Shown here: piece after piece, positions 10,799-24,599 of the stretch
How the letters are laid out: every line of letters starts with the position of its first letter
How positions within the stretch are numbered: position 1 is the stretch's first letter
DNA from: Setaria digitata
Lineage: Eukaryota; Nematoda; Chromadorea; Rhabditida; Setariidae
Direction: 5' to 3'
Assembly: GCA_003640385.1 (NCBI GenBank)
Contig: RCAB01000293.1
Span: forward strand, 16,364-80,363
Length of the DNA stretch: 64,000 bases
Notes under the pieces: generated by a model
What the model saw: only the letters and a program-made list of their open reading frames with translations
Databases searched by the model: none
What the model was told of the DNA's origin: nothing
Translations under genes and position numbers: made by a program

Positions 10799-13700
10799 CT
10801 ACCACTCGGCTTCACCTGAACAGCGTTGAAAACAGTGATCTTTACCACGTATGTGCATTATCCCATCTTTCAATGTGAACTTCCATTTACTTCGAGCACG
10901 ATGTACCTGAAAAAAAAGGAACATACACTTCAACGTCGATTATTTTGTAACACAAGTTATCCGCTGTAGCGCATGCTTAAAAAATAAGGTTGTAAAAGGA
11001 CAGATAAAAAAAGTTGATGATTTTGGAAATAATCATATTGCGCAAATAAAATAAACTAAATTAAAAAAGTAGTGAAGGAATACTTTTTCGAACTGGCACA
11101 TGACAAGGTTCTCTGCTTCGAAAAGCCTTTCAACGTCTTCCTCGTCGCTTTGATCATCGCCAGAATTTAGAGGATCTTCTTCGGTTACCTAAACTTTTCT
11201 CATTTTGTTCTAAAACTAATAGTTTTTTTTTTTTTTTTTCCAAACAAGCATCACCATTTGAAAAGTATCACCATCATTTGAAGTACATTTAACATTTGAA
11301 ATATGAATATATTTCAATTAAAATGAAAAAATGCGAGTTCTTAAGAGCTTCCACACAGAGAGATTAAAATCATTAACGACTATTTTAGCCAGAAAAAAAA
11401 ATTTACAGTGTGTAAGCATATATCACATTTTTTCAGTAACCTGTAGTTACCAGTAAATGAATTTCTGTTGCTTCTTTTGATAAATATAAGCATTTTATAA
11501 ACTAATCAGAAACCTGATCTTCATCTTCAACAGCATTTCCTTCTTCACTTATACGGTCAGCGATTGTCCTCAATGGATCATCATCCTCCTCTTCATCCAT
11601 TTCTTCTTCCGATGATGACGAATCACTTACTCTAGTTGCCCCATCTAACTGCATCAACTTTTCTAGGGTTCCTAAAAGAGGAGAAAATTGGAATTACTTT
11701 TTTGGTCTAGGAAAGCTTGCCACCAATAAGATCAGAGTCCAATCATTTTAATTTTATTGAACCTAAACTATAACAGGCAAGAAAATAATAATAAACTTTA
11801 AGCAGTTAACAGAAGCATTGCCACTGTGTCCTTTACTTTTGCCTCAAATGTCTGTGTAAAATCAACTGATCATCAAAACTGCTGTTTTCAAGTTTAAGTG
11901 TCTTGCAAAGCGACATTGACTCCACTGACAAGGAATCAATATTAATATTAATATCAATCAGTGATAGTCTATTAGATATGTATTATCAATCATTACCTTT
12001 GCATTTGTAATCGGTTTCTCGCCCTGCATGTTTCCGACTTGCACGAGATGAACCAGCTTTTGATAAACTTGTTGCACCGTCAAGCATCTGTATTGTGTCT
12101 TCTGATTTTGTATTTGATTGTCCGGACTGAAGTGAATGTCTGTTTGCCGAATGATACACGACAGCGTTGTTCAGTGTCACCGGGATTTGGGAACTGGCAT
12201 TTAAAATCATAACACTGCTGCCCGTAGGAAGATTAGTTGTTCCAGCTCCTGCAAAAGACGAAACCATTTCATGAATTCGAAATTTACAATGCTACTTTTG
12301 AATTATATGATCTAATACCCATAAGTCTTAATTAAAAGACCGCAAGTTCGACATTTCTTCAATTTCAAATCTTCAAGTTTAAACTAAGCAGAAAAAAGCG
12401 AACAAAAAGAGGGATAAACCTAGAATATCATACCGTGCATCAAAAACTGCTGACCGCCTTGTTGAACAATCCGTGCCTGACCCTGCCCAGCGGGAAATGC
12501 AATCATTCCAGGAGTCATCGTGGTTATCTGGGATGTGTTCTGGTTAACTGATTGACGCTGAAAACAAATTCATTAACTTAAAAGAGAAACAAATACATTT
12601 GACGGGAATTAATATGCACATTTTTGGAAAAAATTATACGCCGCAAGAACCGATTACCATTACACAAATGATTTAAACTAAATAGTACCTGTATTACAAC
12701 AGTATTCGGATCACTACTAATTGGAATATTGGCTGTGCTAATATACTGCACTTGATGTACTGGCCTTTGTACGCCTGATGTACCGCTCGCTTGCATAACC
12801 AATGTTGGCTGTGCAGCTTGTGACGATGACGAAGAAGATGATGACGACGACCGTGCCGACTGTTGCACCAATATGTGCTTCAAAGCATATTGATTAAACT
12901 AGAGATGAAAAGTTTTTCAAATCGCACCGAAAAGTTATGAGCTTCGAAATGTCCAATGAAGCAGGCTGTAAAAACCATCGGATCAAATTAAATAGGAAGC
13001 AGAACTTGCTTCACTGAATACCGTAATGATTTATGCCTGTGGAAGTGATTTGTAAATCGAAGCTTTGTTAGAGAAAATTAACTAACCCTTCTAATAGTAA
13101 TAATTTATCATTGCATCAAAAAAGTAATTCCAAATTTTTAAAGTAATTTAATAACAGGAAAGCAAACATTCAGATTTTACTGTTTTTTTTTTAAGGTTAT
13201 TAAGGTTATCGCCTATCACTAAATCATTTTTGATTTGTTTTACTTATTGCCATGTATAGAAAAAACATTGGAAGTTCATCAGATAATAATTAATGTCACA
13301 CAGTTTACTTATTGCTATCAGTAAAAAAGAAAAAAAATCAAAGTTCGTCAGACGAGAACTGATATCAAATTCATCGAACGGGAGTGATATATGGTAACTG
13401 ATACTATTGATAAGGAAATGCTAGACAAGTCAGTTGAAGGTCTCTTGCATTCTTCTCCCATTTAAGAACTGAAAAACGTGTTTAAGAGTATAGTTCTACG
13501 ATACAGAAGGGCATCCACCTGGCCATTTTGTGCGATGCGGACTGTACTGCCAGGAGGTATAGTCGTGCTTGTCATAATTGGTTGTTTCATTTGTCGTAAG
13601 GGAGGTGGCGCTACATGTCGTGGACCATCCCAATCCACGCTGTTGCTTGCAATTAGCTTTTCTTCCCAATCCTGGAAAACCAAATCTAATTAAAAACTGC

Positions 13701-13853
13701 ATAGTAGCAAAACTCGTCTGAATCAAAAGCAATAGTTCAAGTGTGCAAGATCTTTAAAAGCTCTTGTAGAAAACAAGAGTACTGTTTGCAAGAACAAGTA
13801 GAGTGATGGATGACAATAATGTACGTTACCAACACAGTCACCATAACGCATCC

Positions 13854-13894
<41 letters not shown>

Positions 13895-14604
13895 ACTAAA
13901 ACAAAAGGACAGCATAACGAAAACTGGGCAAGTCAACGCCATACAGCGGTAAGCACTCAATATTTCTTTTGAACAAAAACAAAACTATGAAGACCTTTTT
14001 GAGTTGCTGAAGAACATCAATGTCAACATTTTCGTCTAAAAATGCTTCCTTAACTTGTCCAATAACATCATTTATCACACCTTTGTACACATCTGCCTGA
14101 AAAACTCCTTTTCTTTGCCATTTCTTATTGTATGTCTTAGAACTCTGGGAATCGATAACAAATGGAGCTCAGTATGCATCGATTATATCCTCTCTCCTTC
14201 CCCCCCCCCCTCCCTCCCCTCTCCAAAAAATAAAAAAGTAAAAAAAAAATAAAACAAAATAAAAACCCTAGCTCATGAAATCCATATTTCATATTCCTGA
14301 GTAAGATCCGAAAAATCGAGAAATATCACTGAGAGAAAATATTAGAAATCCTGACGTCGTTTAATTTCACTTACTTTTTTTTCACTTATATATATATATA
14401 TATAGTAGACCAACTTATATATATATACAAACTGAGTGCATGTAAGCTTTATAGAGTCGTCACATGTCACACCAGTACCAAATTGACAGAGTCACGTTTT
14501 ATGAAGAAAGTTAGAAAATGTAGAAGTTTCGAACCTAATTTATTAATTCAACAAATATATCAACTACTTACGATAGTATGGCCCGCCTGCTGTTGTTGCG
14601 ACAT
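10799..14604 (-). CDS. GTF2A1: TFIIA large subunit (alpha/beta precursor)
   Basis: Nine exons in consistent phase give 414 residues: 14572-14604 (ATG 14602-14604), 13995-14096, 13519-13671, 12689-12898, 12434-12557, 11997-12248, 11514-11671, 11084-11188, 10799-10906 (TAG). The N-terminal helical domain (about 1-55) reads VYKGVINDVIGQVKEAFLDE, then LKKDWEEKL, as in TFIIA-alpha. The middle is Gln/Ser-rich with a polyserine run. An acidic stretch follows, then the C-terminal beta-barrel part: NLVMCQFEK, KWKFTLKDGIMHIRGKD, ending GEAEW. TFIIA stabilises TBP-TATA binding in the nucleus. QLDG at residues 299-302, just before the acidic stretch, matches the taspase-1 cleavage consensus (Q-[FILV]-D-G). 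The human protein has about 376 residues, so this one is slightly longer. The donor of exon 3 (GTGGAT) is the weakest junction. Confidence 0.93.
14189..14224 (-). repeat. G-rich tract on the transcribed-sense strand in TFIIA intron 1
   Basis: The plus strand is a pyrimidine tract with a run of ten or more C. Read on the minus strand, the sense strand of the TFIIA gene, it is GGGG, GGG and a long G run separated by single A residues, a potential G-quadruplex. Confidence 0.6.
14387..14428. repeat. AT dinucleotide repeats
   Basis: Two short (TA)n blocks separated by about 13 bases, within intron 1 of the TFIIA gene. Confidence 0.8.
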
Positions 14605-16383
14605 TGTTCACACAACCGCAATGCGTGGAAAGATTGCCGGTGTCGTATGATATAACCGGTGCTAAAATTGTATAAACCAAAAGTAAAAATAAAAAACTGT
14701 TAATACTGAAATGCAATAAATACAAAGAAAAATTTTTTTATAAAAATGGAACTATTCCATTTCAGGCACTTCATTTCCCATATTGATTAATCGATAGTTG
14801 GCCTTCCTCAATCAACTTCTGCTACATTTTTACGTACATCAAATACAAATATAATTGCGTGCTGCATCATCAGTTGTCTAGAAATGTAAGCCTGTCAAGT
14901 AAACATACACTATGAAATGGAAAAATCCTTGAAACAACCAGAAGATGTCACTCTCCTCACATTAATCGCAGTCTCAAAGCTACTTTTAACAGCGGCCTCT
15001 CATGTAAGGCCTCTATACAACCGTTAATCCCGTCATATTTACTTTTTCGAATTCATTACAATAACGCTATAAAATTATTTCTTCTCTTTTTTTTTTTTTT
15101 TTTTTCTCTCACAAATTTCAAAACTTTCCACAAAATATAAGAAATCATTTAGATTAAGTAATAGAAAATGGCATGGGAACGGTATATTTTGAAGCAATCA
15201 GGCTACGGTAATTTTTGGCCGATTTTTAATTTGTTGAAAATTTTCACACGTGATTTGAAATTTCAGCCAAAAATGTTGCAGTTAGAAGCCATGTGACAAA
15301 GGGTAATTTTGATATCAAGATTTTGCTGCTAAATAAGTGCATAGTAGTAAAAATTCCGCATTAAAATCAGAAGTTTCTACTTTTTCAGGTTAATTTCTAA
15401 CATTTGAAAGAGCGGTCTGATGCTGAAATTTATTTTCTGAAAGAGAATAAATGAGAAGACATTGGTGACTATGAAAATAGTGAAAAAATGTTAGAAAAGA
15501 AGATGAAAGTTTTATTTAATTTCATTAGGTTACAGCAGGTTATCGAACTTCTTCTCCTGATCCAGGTTGCAATAGGCTGCCCCACTTCTTACACCTCATA
15601 GAGGTTGCCCTGCCGCAAAAATTTTTCCATTCATGTCAATAAATTACGACTTCAATTTTATTCATTCAAATTGATAAATAACTCCTTGTTCAGATAGAGC
15701 ACTCTGTGTGCCGATGATACTTAAAATTTCAAAAGAAACGATTATTTCATCCGATTCCATCTACATTTTATGGCTTATTTAAATTAAAAATGAGACAGTT
15801 CATTTGTTTAGCTATATGAAATTAATCATTTAGGTTATATTCCTAGCAATGATTGCTCTTATTGTTGCTGCTCTTCATCATCCTATCTTTTAACAATCAC
15901 TACAGTAGTTATTGTTATTGTTTACGGTGTCTAAATTTATTTTTTATCTTTCTGCTAATTGCTTAATAAGCAAACTTGCTGTTTATTCTATCTTGCTACT
16001 GAAAAATAACGAAATAATTTTTTTTTTTTTTTTTTTGGTTTATTATCGAGATGAGTGTCTTATTAATTTGAAGAAGAAGAAGTGACGATAATAGTGCTGA
16101 ATTCCTGTTTTTATATTTTGAAGTGTAAAACCGGATTTAACACTTATTTAATTACTAATGATGTGTGCATGATGTTATCAACTACATTATAAGTATATTA
16201 AGCAAAATAATATAATCATTTGATGTACCGACTGATTAATTAATTTTTTGTTCGTTGGAAAATTATAGTAGAATTTATGCAATTGTATGTATTTGCCAAC
16301 ATTATTAAGCGTAAATTTTAATACTTTTAAATAAAATAGATTTAGAATAGGTTCGCCATAGATTCGAACTCACATACTTAAAC

Positions 16384-16472
16384 TATTATTATTATTATTC
16401 TTATTGTCCTTCTTCTTCTTCTTATTATTATTATTGTTATTCTTATTATTATTATTGCTATTCTTATTATTT
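16384..16472. repeat. TTA/TTC/TTG trinucleotide tract
   Basis: An interrupted T-T-N microsatellite of about 90 bases: blocks of TTA alternate with TTC and TTG. Confidence 0.85.
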
Positions 16473-17241
16473 GAAACATTTGAGAAAAAATTCCAAATTT
16501 TGTTCTATTTAAGTGAGAAAATTTTAAAATCTTCAAATTCTTCTCTCGCAAACTTTGAGTAAACTCACTAAGTAATAAGTAGCTTGCTTAATTTAATCAA
16601 TCATAATTAAATGACAATTCTTCGATTAACTTTGACTATAATCTACGTCAACAAGAGCATCATTTTAAGTCAGCTTACACTGATGATATTCTATTAGTTG
16701 CCGATTCAAATATGTACAAATGAAAATTTTCCAATTCATAAGTTAGCTTATATTATAAATTGCTCAATGAATAAAATAAATGCTAACACTTCTTTATGAA
16801 TTTCATAAACAAAACCAAAAATTTTTTTCAAAACTTGCAAAACTTTATCAAATAGTGATTTAAAAAAGCAATTGCTTTTTTATGTCCATTCTAATTGTCA
16901 AAAAATATTGCCATTTTCTTTCCTTTTTCCCAATTTTTTTTTTTTTTTCATTGTTTAAAACTTAACAATTTGCAATAATATTATAATGGATATTTTAATT
17001 AGAAATTGAATAGTAAAAAAGAAAAAAATTTTTTAAATTAAATGTTAAATGTATTAAAAGAAAAAAAAAATAACGATGTACTGACAAACCCGAATAAACG
17101 GTTCGCTCGGATAAATGTGATTGGAAAAATTTTTTAAAACCAACTTTGCGATACATCGAATGAGAGTGTATGTTTGCATTTCGATGCAATCGTCAATTAC
17201 TTATATAAATGACATACCATTTTTGCGGTCTTCCCCTTTAA

Positions 17242-17244
<3 letters not shown>

Positions 17245-17285
<41 letters not shown>
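17245..17285. repeat. (CT)n microsatellite
   Basis: About 20 uninterrupted CT units. Opposite-strand GA repeats are common in nematode promoters, but no link to a gene is shown here. Confidence 0.95.
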
Positions 17286-17289
<4 letters not shown>

Positions 17290-19730
17290 ATTTAATCATT
17301 GTTACATTTGTTTGAAAATTTTTTAAACAAAATATTTGATTTTTTGATATTATTTAGAAATGCTTCCTTTTTCTATGATGAAATTATTTTAATTTTCAGT
17401 AATTTATTATCACTTTTTCTAAATTAAAAATTTCTTTTTTTTTTTTTTTTACACAATTTATTCATTATTATACTTGGTAATTATTTATATTATATTTATG
17501 ATATAACAGTAATATTTCTTTAAAAAAAAAAGAAAAAAAAAGAGATTAACACTATGATATTAGTAATTTTTCGGATAATCTTTGAAAAACGAAATAGTTC
17601 CGATTGTTTCTAAAATTTTAATTTGATGTGGAAAAAATTTCGGTGATGTGTCAAATTTAAAAAGAAAAGAACAGAAAAAAAAAAAAAAGCCACAAAAGAT
17701 CAACGAGATCGTTTGATAAATTCATGAGCTCTATTTAAATTAATGTAATTTTCTGGTGTATTGTTGAATGCTTGAGAGAAAAAAATGATGGTGATAGTTT
17801 CGAGATAAGAATCCGAGAATATGTGGGTGTTAAAAACTGGTTAACAATTTTAAAATAATTTTTTTTTTTTTTTTTTTTTCAAGGCATGTTACGTTGTGAT
17901 CGTATATCCGATGGATGAGCACAATTTAAGATCCATTGAAAAAAAATTTTTTTTCGTTATATAAAGTTATGAATGAAAGGCATTAAAATACAGTGATTAT
18001 CAATTTATTAATCACTTAATTCCAGGAAGAAGTTACTTGAGAGAGATTCATTAAACTGAAATTACTATCTCCACACTGGAAAATGAAAATAATAAATATT
18101 TTTGTCCAAATAATTATATTATTTAATTCCACGATCATCCTTAAATTACCCGTATCATTACATTTTAATAAATTTTTATCCGATTCAACAACTTCATAAG
18201 TTAATTTAAAAAAAGGACATAATAAACGAACTTTTTCTCAGTGATTCATTCATCCATTTCATATTCTCAATAGCAAGAAAAACTAAGTCATAAAAATAAT
18301 AAATATTTTTATTATTATTGTCATAATTTTCGTTGATGTTGTGATCGATTCTTCATCCTCATATTTTTCTAATTTTAATTACCACTAATAATTTTTTGCA
18401 AACTTTTTTAATTGTATGTTCATTTTATTTTTAAAATTTACATTTATTAGTGAAATATTCTATGCTTTATGGAATGAATGACTAATATAATTTTGCTTCA
18501 ATGCTAAATTTCCATAAAAGCTATTTCTGAAATTTAGGAAAAGAAATCAAAATTTTAAGAATTTTATAAAAAAGTTATTTCCGAAATTCTTTTTTGTTCT
18601 AATTGTTGCTCAAAAATGCTTCTTGTTGAGGCTTCCTTGTTCGATTCAAAACATAAAATATTAATTAATTAGATAATTGTCTAACTTCCTCAAAGTTTTT
18701 TTCAGCAATGATTGTAACTGCTATTAACTACGACATATAGTCTATATTTAACTTCATTTAGCCACGAGAGCTTGGTTTAGCATCACGTAACTTGATTTAT
18801 TGTAACAACTACTTTACCCATAAATTAATTGTCTTGATGAAAATTTTAACTGCTCGAAAATGTGTAATAAAATGTTTTGTTCAAAAGCATCGATAATAGT
18901 TCATCATTGCTTTCATGTTATGCTTTAAATATCATAGATGCATTTGCTTTTATAGTTTTCTTTTTAATTTCAAATTTCGTCGTTTTATTTCACTTATTTT
19001 TTCCTTTTCATTTTCATTTCTCTCTTAAAAGTGCAACGATACATGATGAAGTTAATTTGATTTTTGACAAAAATTGAATTTAATTTTAAATACAATGAAA
19101 TTTTTTATCATGCTTTATATTAGAAAGCATTATTTATGTATCAACATGTTTGAATAGTTTTATTTTAATTAGGAAACACTCTGTAGTTCGTTTTTTTGAT
19201 GCACATATATATACAACAGTGATGAGCAAAATTAAACTATTTAATAAACGTAATTAAAAAAAAAAAAAAAAAGAATCTAATAAGGAATAATTTTCAAGAG
19301 CAAAATTTGAATCGCATCTTAACGTTTAATTATCTTAATATTATTTATTTAACATATAAATAAATAAATTGGCACAACATAATTGGAATAATTTAAAATT
19401 CAACCTTAATGAGCTTTAAATTATTCACCTAGTGAATGAATAGAATTGACAAACCTTAAAAAATAAATTTTATTTTAATCACTTCTGAGCTACTGTTCAT
19501 TTACTGAGTGCATAGGTTTGAGTGAATACTTAAAAGTTAAAACGCGTAATCTTTCGTTTCCTCTAATCTTCCCCTTTGATCGTTCAAATGATTAATTAGT
19601 AAGAAAAAAAAAGAAAAAGAAATAATGGGAAAGATGGCTGAAAAGAGTGAATGTATGTGTAGCTTAAGCATTTTATCATCCAAAGAAGCTAATCAGCACA
19701 AGATCATTTACTAACTAGCCACATCACGAA

Positions 19731-22700
19731 ATGTTCATTTCTCTCATCTTCTTTCTTCTTCAGGTTCCATTTTAACCTTTAACCTCTCATGTTATTGTTC
19801 TATTTAAATTTCTTGCTTTTCCTGCTTCTTTTGTTCACGTTCAGTTTTAACCTTTAACCTGCACCTTATGTTTTAAAACTTATTTCAAATCTTTTTATAG
19901 CTCCAAATAACTGTATCACTTAATGGTGCCAGAGTAAAACGAAGCACTTGTGGAACGCTGCATGGCTGTTGGTATGTTTCTACTTTTTTTTTTTTAAATT
20001 TTTTTTGAAAAAAAAAAAGTTTATCCTATTTTATAAAATAGAGCATGTGATATTCCTTATCAGCTTGTTATATTTGCTAATTAATCTTATCAATGCTTTT
20101 CATCTGTGAAATGCATTATTATTATCATCCATTATCAAATTTCAAACAAGGATGTATCAACTGTTTTGTTGAACTTTTTTTTTTTTTTTTTAAAGGATCA
20201 CTTTCAATATTTTTGAGAACAGGCATAACTTTTTGATTATAATTGCTTCTTTTTTTTTTTTTTTTCTTTCAACTTAATATGAATTAAACTAATTGCTAAA
20301 TAATTAGCTAAATCTATGTTCAAATTAATTTCTTCTCTTTTTTTACTTTTTTCTTTTTTTTCTTGTAACTAAAATTTGAAAAGGTCTGTGCCTAATGGAT
20401 GTACTAATAATGGGTGCACTGCAAGTGCACGTTGGTCCGTAAGTGGACGTGGCTCATTGCTTCGTTTACGTCTAGAAGCACTTCTCCGAGATTTACCAAC
20501 TTACGCCATGTACGTTGCATTGGGATTCTCCAAAGATCGACATATGGTATAAATTTGCAAATTTAAGCTTTAATTAATATAATTAAATTAACCATTTCAA
20601 TTATCGTTTTAATAAAATTTTAATCTTACCAGATTAATCATGATTTAATAATTACTTTTCCTATTCTATTCTATAAGGGTTAATTTTCATCTTTTTTTTT
20701 TTGGCATTCAAAATTCTTAATTTCATTTTCTTTCTTCCCACTTGAGCCTAAAAAATGTGGGAATTCTTTTTTTTTTTTCTTTTTCTTTTTGAAAAATAAC
20801 ATAAAATTTGCCTAATCAATCAATCATCCGATTAATTAGGGAGATGATGCGGTATTGGAATGCATTTACAACGGTATTGACGAAGGTAGAGCATACTTCT
20901 CATATAATGATGGAACTTATAACACTCAATTACATGAGGTTAGACTAGTCCTCTCCTGATAAATAACGTTATCTTTAAAGAATTGAAAATATCATTTATT
21001 AAATCATTGCTTTTGATGTGTTAGTTAGCACAATAATTAATTGTAGATAATAAATTAAGAGATATCATGTTTTCTTTGTTGAACTAGTTTATGAGGATGA
21101 AAAGTTCAGCTAGTGTGAATTGTTAGGAATAGACAAGATTTATTTCAGGCTACAGCTATACTTATCGTAAATTCAACCTTTGCAATTAACAAAAATGCTT
21201 TCATCTGCATGATTAGTGTCGATTTCAAGCAGCTCTATCGATTGTCTTTTGAAGATAAGTCGAGAGTTTGTTTTCTGATTTCTTCAAACTGTTTTAAATC
21301 AAAATTTCCGTCTAACCTTTCACCTCCTGTTATGTTATCATTGCTTTAGTTGTTGTTTGCCTTTATTGGTTAATTTAAATGCGCTTTTTTTACTTCCAAC
21401 TTTTTGATTTTTAAAATTTTCAGTCATCAAGTATAAAATTAAGAAATTTTAGCTCTATAACTTACTAACACAGTCACATTATTTGCAATTTGCCCGCGGA
21501 TCTCTTGATCAGTACAGTAAGTTTTGCAATAATTTTTAAGAAAATTTTGAAATTTTTGCTAGAATTTAATTAATAATCAAAATATAAATTACAATCAATA
21601 CTAGCATATGTAAAGAAGGGTCACTCGTTATCGGACGGATCACTTTATCCGTGGACAACAACATCAATGATTAGTTTGTTACGTGATAAAAATGGCAAAT
21701 ATGAAAATGTTGAAAATGCTGAACAAACGAAATGGTTTTCTCGAAGTACCACGTACGCAATGATGACGTTGCACGGTAAATTAAACGTGTTTTTTTTTTT
21801 TTAAGAAAAGGTAAGCATGATTTAAGGAAAAGAAGTATAAATGAAATTTATCCTAGTAATCTAATAGTTTTTTTTTTTTTCAACTGAGTATGAACTTACC
21901 AATGAATTTATCAAAATTTAATGTTAATTTAGCATTCTCGAGAATAATTTTATATGTTATATTTATTGATTTCAAAGATAACAGTGCTAGATTAATACGT
22001 CAGGATATTGCAGATTAGACTAATTTTTATTTTATTTATATTTCTAGTATATAGAAACTAGGCTAGTAGTCATTTTGGCGTAACTTCAGCATATCCTGCT
22101 TTGTTCTTATGATCTGAAACAGTTTTATTTCTTCAGTTAGTCTTCCGTAAGATTGCTCTTACATCTTAATGTGTTTAGTAGTTTGCGTCAGCTCTAAGTC
22201 TTATTGCTTATTCGAACTCATTTACTTTCCATTTTAATTAAAAAATTAAAATTTTAAAGATTTAATAGGATAAATTAGTAAATTTGAACTTTTAATTTGC
22301 AGTGATCCTAATGATTTGGAGCTGGTGGTTCCTCTTGTCAAATGCAATATTAATATCGCGACATTTTAAAACATTTTGGCCCAAGGCACAAATTGACCAC
22401 ATACCACTTTGGTTTCAGGTTAGTTTCAGCAGAATTTCAGTTTACTGCAGGAAGGACAGCCAAGAAAAAAAAATTGATCTATTTCTAATTTAATCAACAA
22501 TTCTTACCATAGCTTCATCGTGGTTTTGCACTAATCTCGATAATGATACAAACGGTGGCTATTATTTTGGTAATTGTGCAATCAAGATTTCAATTATATT
22601 TATGGTGTACACGTCAGTGCACCATAAAGGTTAATTTGTTTTGAGATATCATTTTAGGAAGCAAAAATTTTTGCTGAAAAAAATCTTTCAATTATTAGTA

Positions 22701-24599
22701 AGCAAATTGCCTTTTATGTAAAAGGAAATGTTTTTTTCCAGAAATTTACAATTTTTTTTTTTTTTTTTATCATTTTTCTTTTAGAAGGTTGATTAAAAGG
22801 TCAGCATTTAACATTTAGTTATTTTAACAGTTAAAAAATTACTAATCTTAAAATAGCACTTCTTTTTTCCAGCACTTTTCGAAGACGAGATCAAAAAGTT
22901 TTGTATTATTCAGTTATCATTAAATTATGCAATTTAAACAATCTAAAGACAGTGCGATTTCTAAAAATCTCCAGCATTTTTATTTGATGCATATGTTATG
23001 ACCAGAAGATGGATAATATGTTATGGGTGTGAATTGCAGCATTTCATGAAGCCATTACATACCTGGGCAGGTTTAATTACATATACGCTTACTGTAATAC
23101 AGATTACGGTAGCGCTATTTCGACCAAAATGGGAATCCGTCAAACGATTTTATTTTAATTGGTTTCATCGTATTGTAGCATCTGCTGCATTCGTCGCTGC
23201 ATGTAATAGTATTTTTTCATTTCTTTTGAATTAATGAAACAATTAAAAACTTTTAAAACGAAAAGGAAAACTTTTAAAATAAACCATACCTGTACGAATG
23301 AAATGTTGACAATTGGCGTTAGTAACTTTTAGAAACATAAAAAATATTGAGTTAATACTTGAAGTTATTAATCTCACTGTATTCATATCTAAATATTCTA
23401 CATTAATGTGTATAAAAAATCCTTTGAATTTGAGTCATTTGATGTTTTCATAATTTCTGACTATTAAATTTTGCAAAAATTCGAAAAAAAAAAGTATAAA
23501 GTGCACAGCTTGAGTTAAAATTTTCTAAAATTTTTTCTTTTTCTCGGATATTTGAAACAAATTTAACAAAATTATCTGTAGCTTTAGGAATATTTGCCGC
23601 GATAACACTTGATAAAACTGACCTTACACGACATTATGGAAAATGGCCAGTACTTGTTGTTGGCTTATATTTGTTTACATTTATTGCATCATTAATTGGC
23701 TTTACTTTTCTCGATGCATACTGTGCAAGAAGAGTAATCAAGGAAGCTGTAACCAATGGCTAGTTTTATTTTTATCAAAAATTTAAAATTCAACTAAAAT
23801 CTCTCGATAGCTATAATTAAATCATAATTGCTATGCAAAGTTATCATTATCATTTTTTTTTTTTTTTTTTCAGAATATAAGTTTCATCAAGATTCCTCCT
23901 TTATTTTTGTTTATTATTTCTTTGTTTGTTTATTTATTTATTTATTTTTCAACATATAAAGGTTTTCATTGTGAAATATTACGGCGACATTTTCCTCCTC
24001 AATGATTGCGTAATTAAAATTATTAGAAATGAAATTGATTCAAAAATTGTATTTTATTTTTTTAGAGGACGAAAATGCTGTAATATCTGTGAAAGGTGAC
24101 ATGTCTGAAGTGGCGAATGAAGAAGAACATCCCAAATTCTGTTGGGTACATTTTTGCCAATTTAATTTTGCTCTTCAAACTTTGTTTTATTTGTAGCTTA
24201 ATAATTGTTAAAATTTGAATTCGTTTATTGTTTAGAAGATATTTTATGCAATAGATAATTTCTGCAGTGTGAATTTAAAAATTTAAATAGTTGGAGGAAG
24301 ACAGAATTACTGTATTAAGACATGTAGGGAATTGAAAATATCACACAAATTAGAGATTTATCTTACATATTGGGAAGGATATAAACCATTTATGAATAAA
24401 TGCATGCAGTAATAATGGTTAAATAGTGCGGAACAAGAGTTTAATAAAAATTTAATTTAAAACTTATAATAGATTACATTGGTAATTTTAGATCAGGATA
24501 ATCCGCCTATCAATGTTGATCATGCATGCAGTGATTTCGTTCATCGTTTGTTTTATCATTACTGCTATGGCTCTTATCAGCTATGCCAGGAAACATTAA
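19731..24599 (+). CDS. DOMON-cytochrome b561 protein (ferric-chelate-reductase-1-like)
   Basis: Exons: 19731-19763 (tentative, signal-peptide-like MFISLIFFLLQ), 19901-19971, 20384-20546, 20840-20938, 21149-21265, 21474-21516, 21605-21775, 22303-22418, 22513-22629, 23040-23208, 23582-23748, 24068-24145, 24492-24599 (TAA). About 483 residues. The Cys-rich start leads into a DOMON heme-binding domain (YVALGFS, then HMGDDAVLEC, later HYLQFARGS). Cytochrome b561 helices follow, with four helix-start histidines (TLHG, QLHRG, PLHTW, WFHRI). TM helices: VILMIWSWWFLL, ALISIMIQTVAIILV, LITYTLTVIQITVAL, IVASAAFVAA, VLVVGLYLFTFIASL and a last C-terminal helix. The family moves electrons across membranes, for example to reduce ferric iron; the substrate here is unknown. 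No Reeler domain is visible, unlike vertebrate FRRS1. Intron retention after 23748 would end the protein early with VTNG. Confidence 0.88.

Larger units (their letters stand above)
14605..19730. other. Long gene-poor stretch
   Basis: About 5 kb upstream of two divergent genes, TFIIA on the minus strand and DOMON-b561 on the plus strand. No run of phase-consistent exons was found on either strand. It holds poly-T/poly-A runs, a TTA/TTC/TTG trinucleotide tract and a (CT)n block. It could hold promoters, non-coding RNA or upstream exons too short to see. Confidence 0.45.

Noticed and set aside
16345..16380. T-loop-like TTCGAAT word on the minus strand, possible tRNA
   Set aside because: The flanking bases do not form the 5-base T stem and no anticodon or acceptor arms were found.
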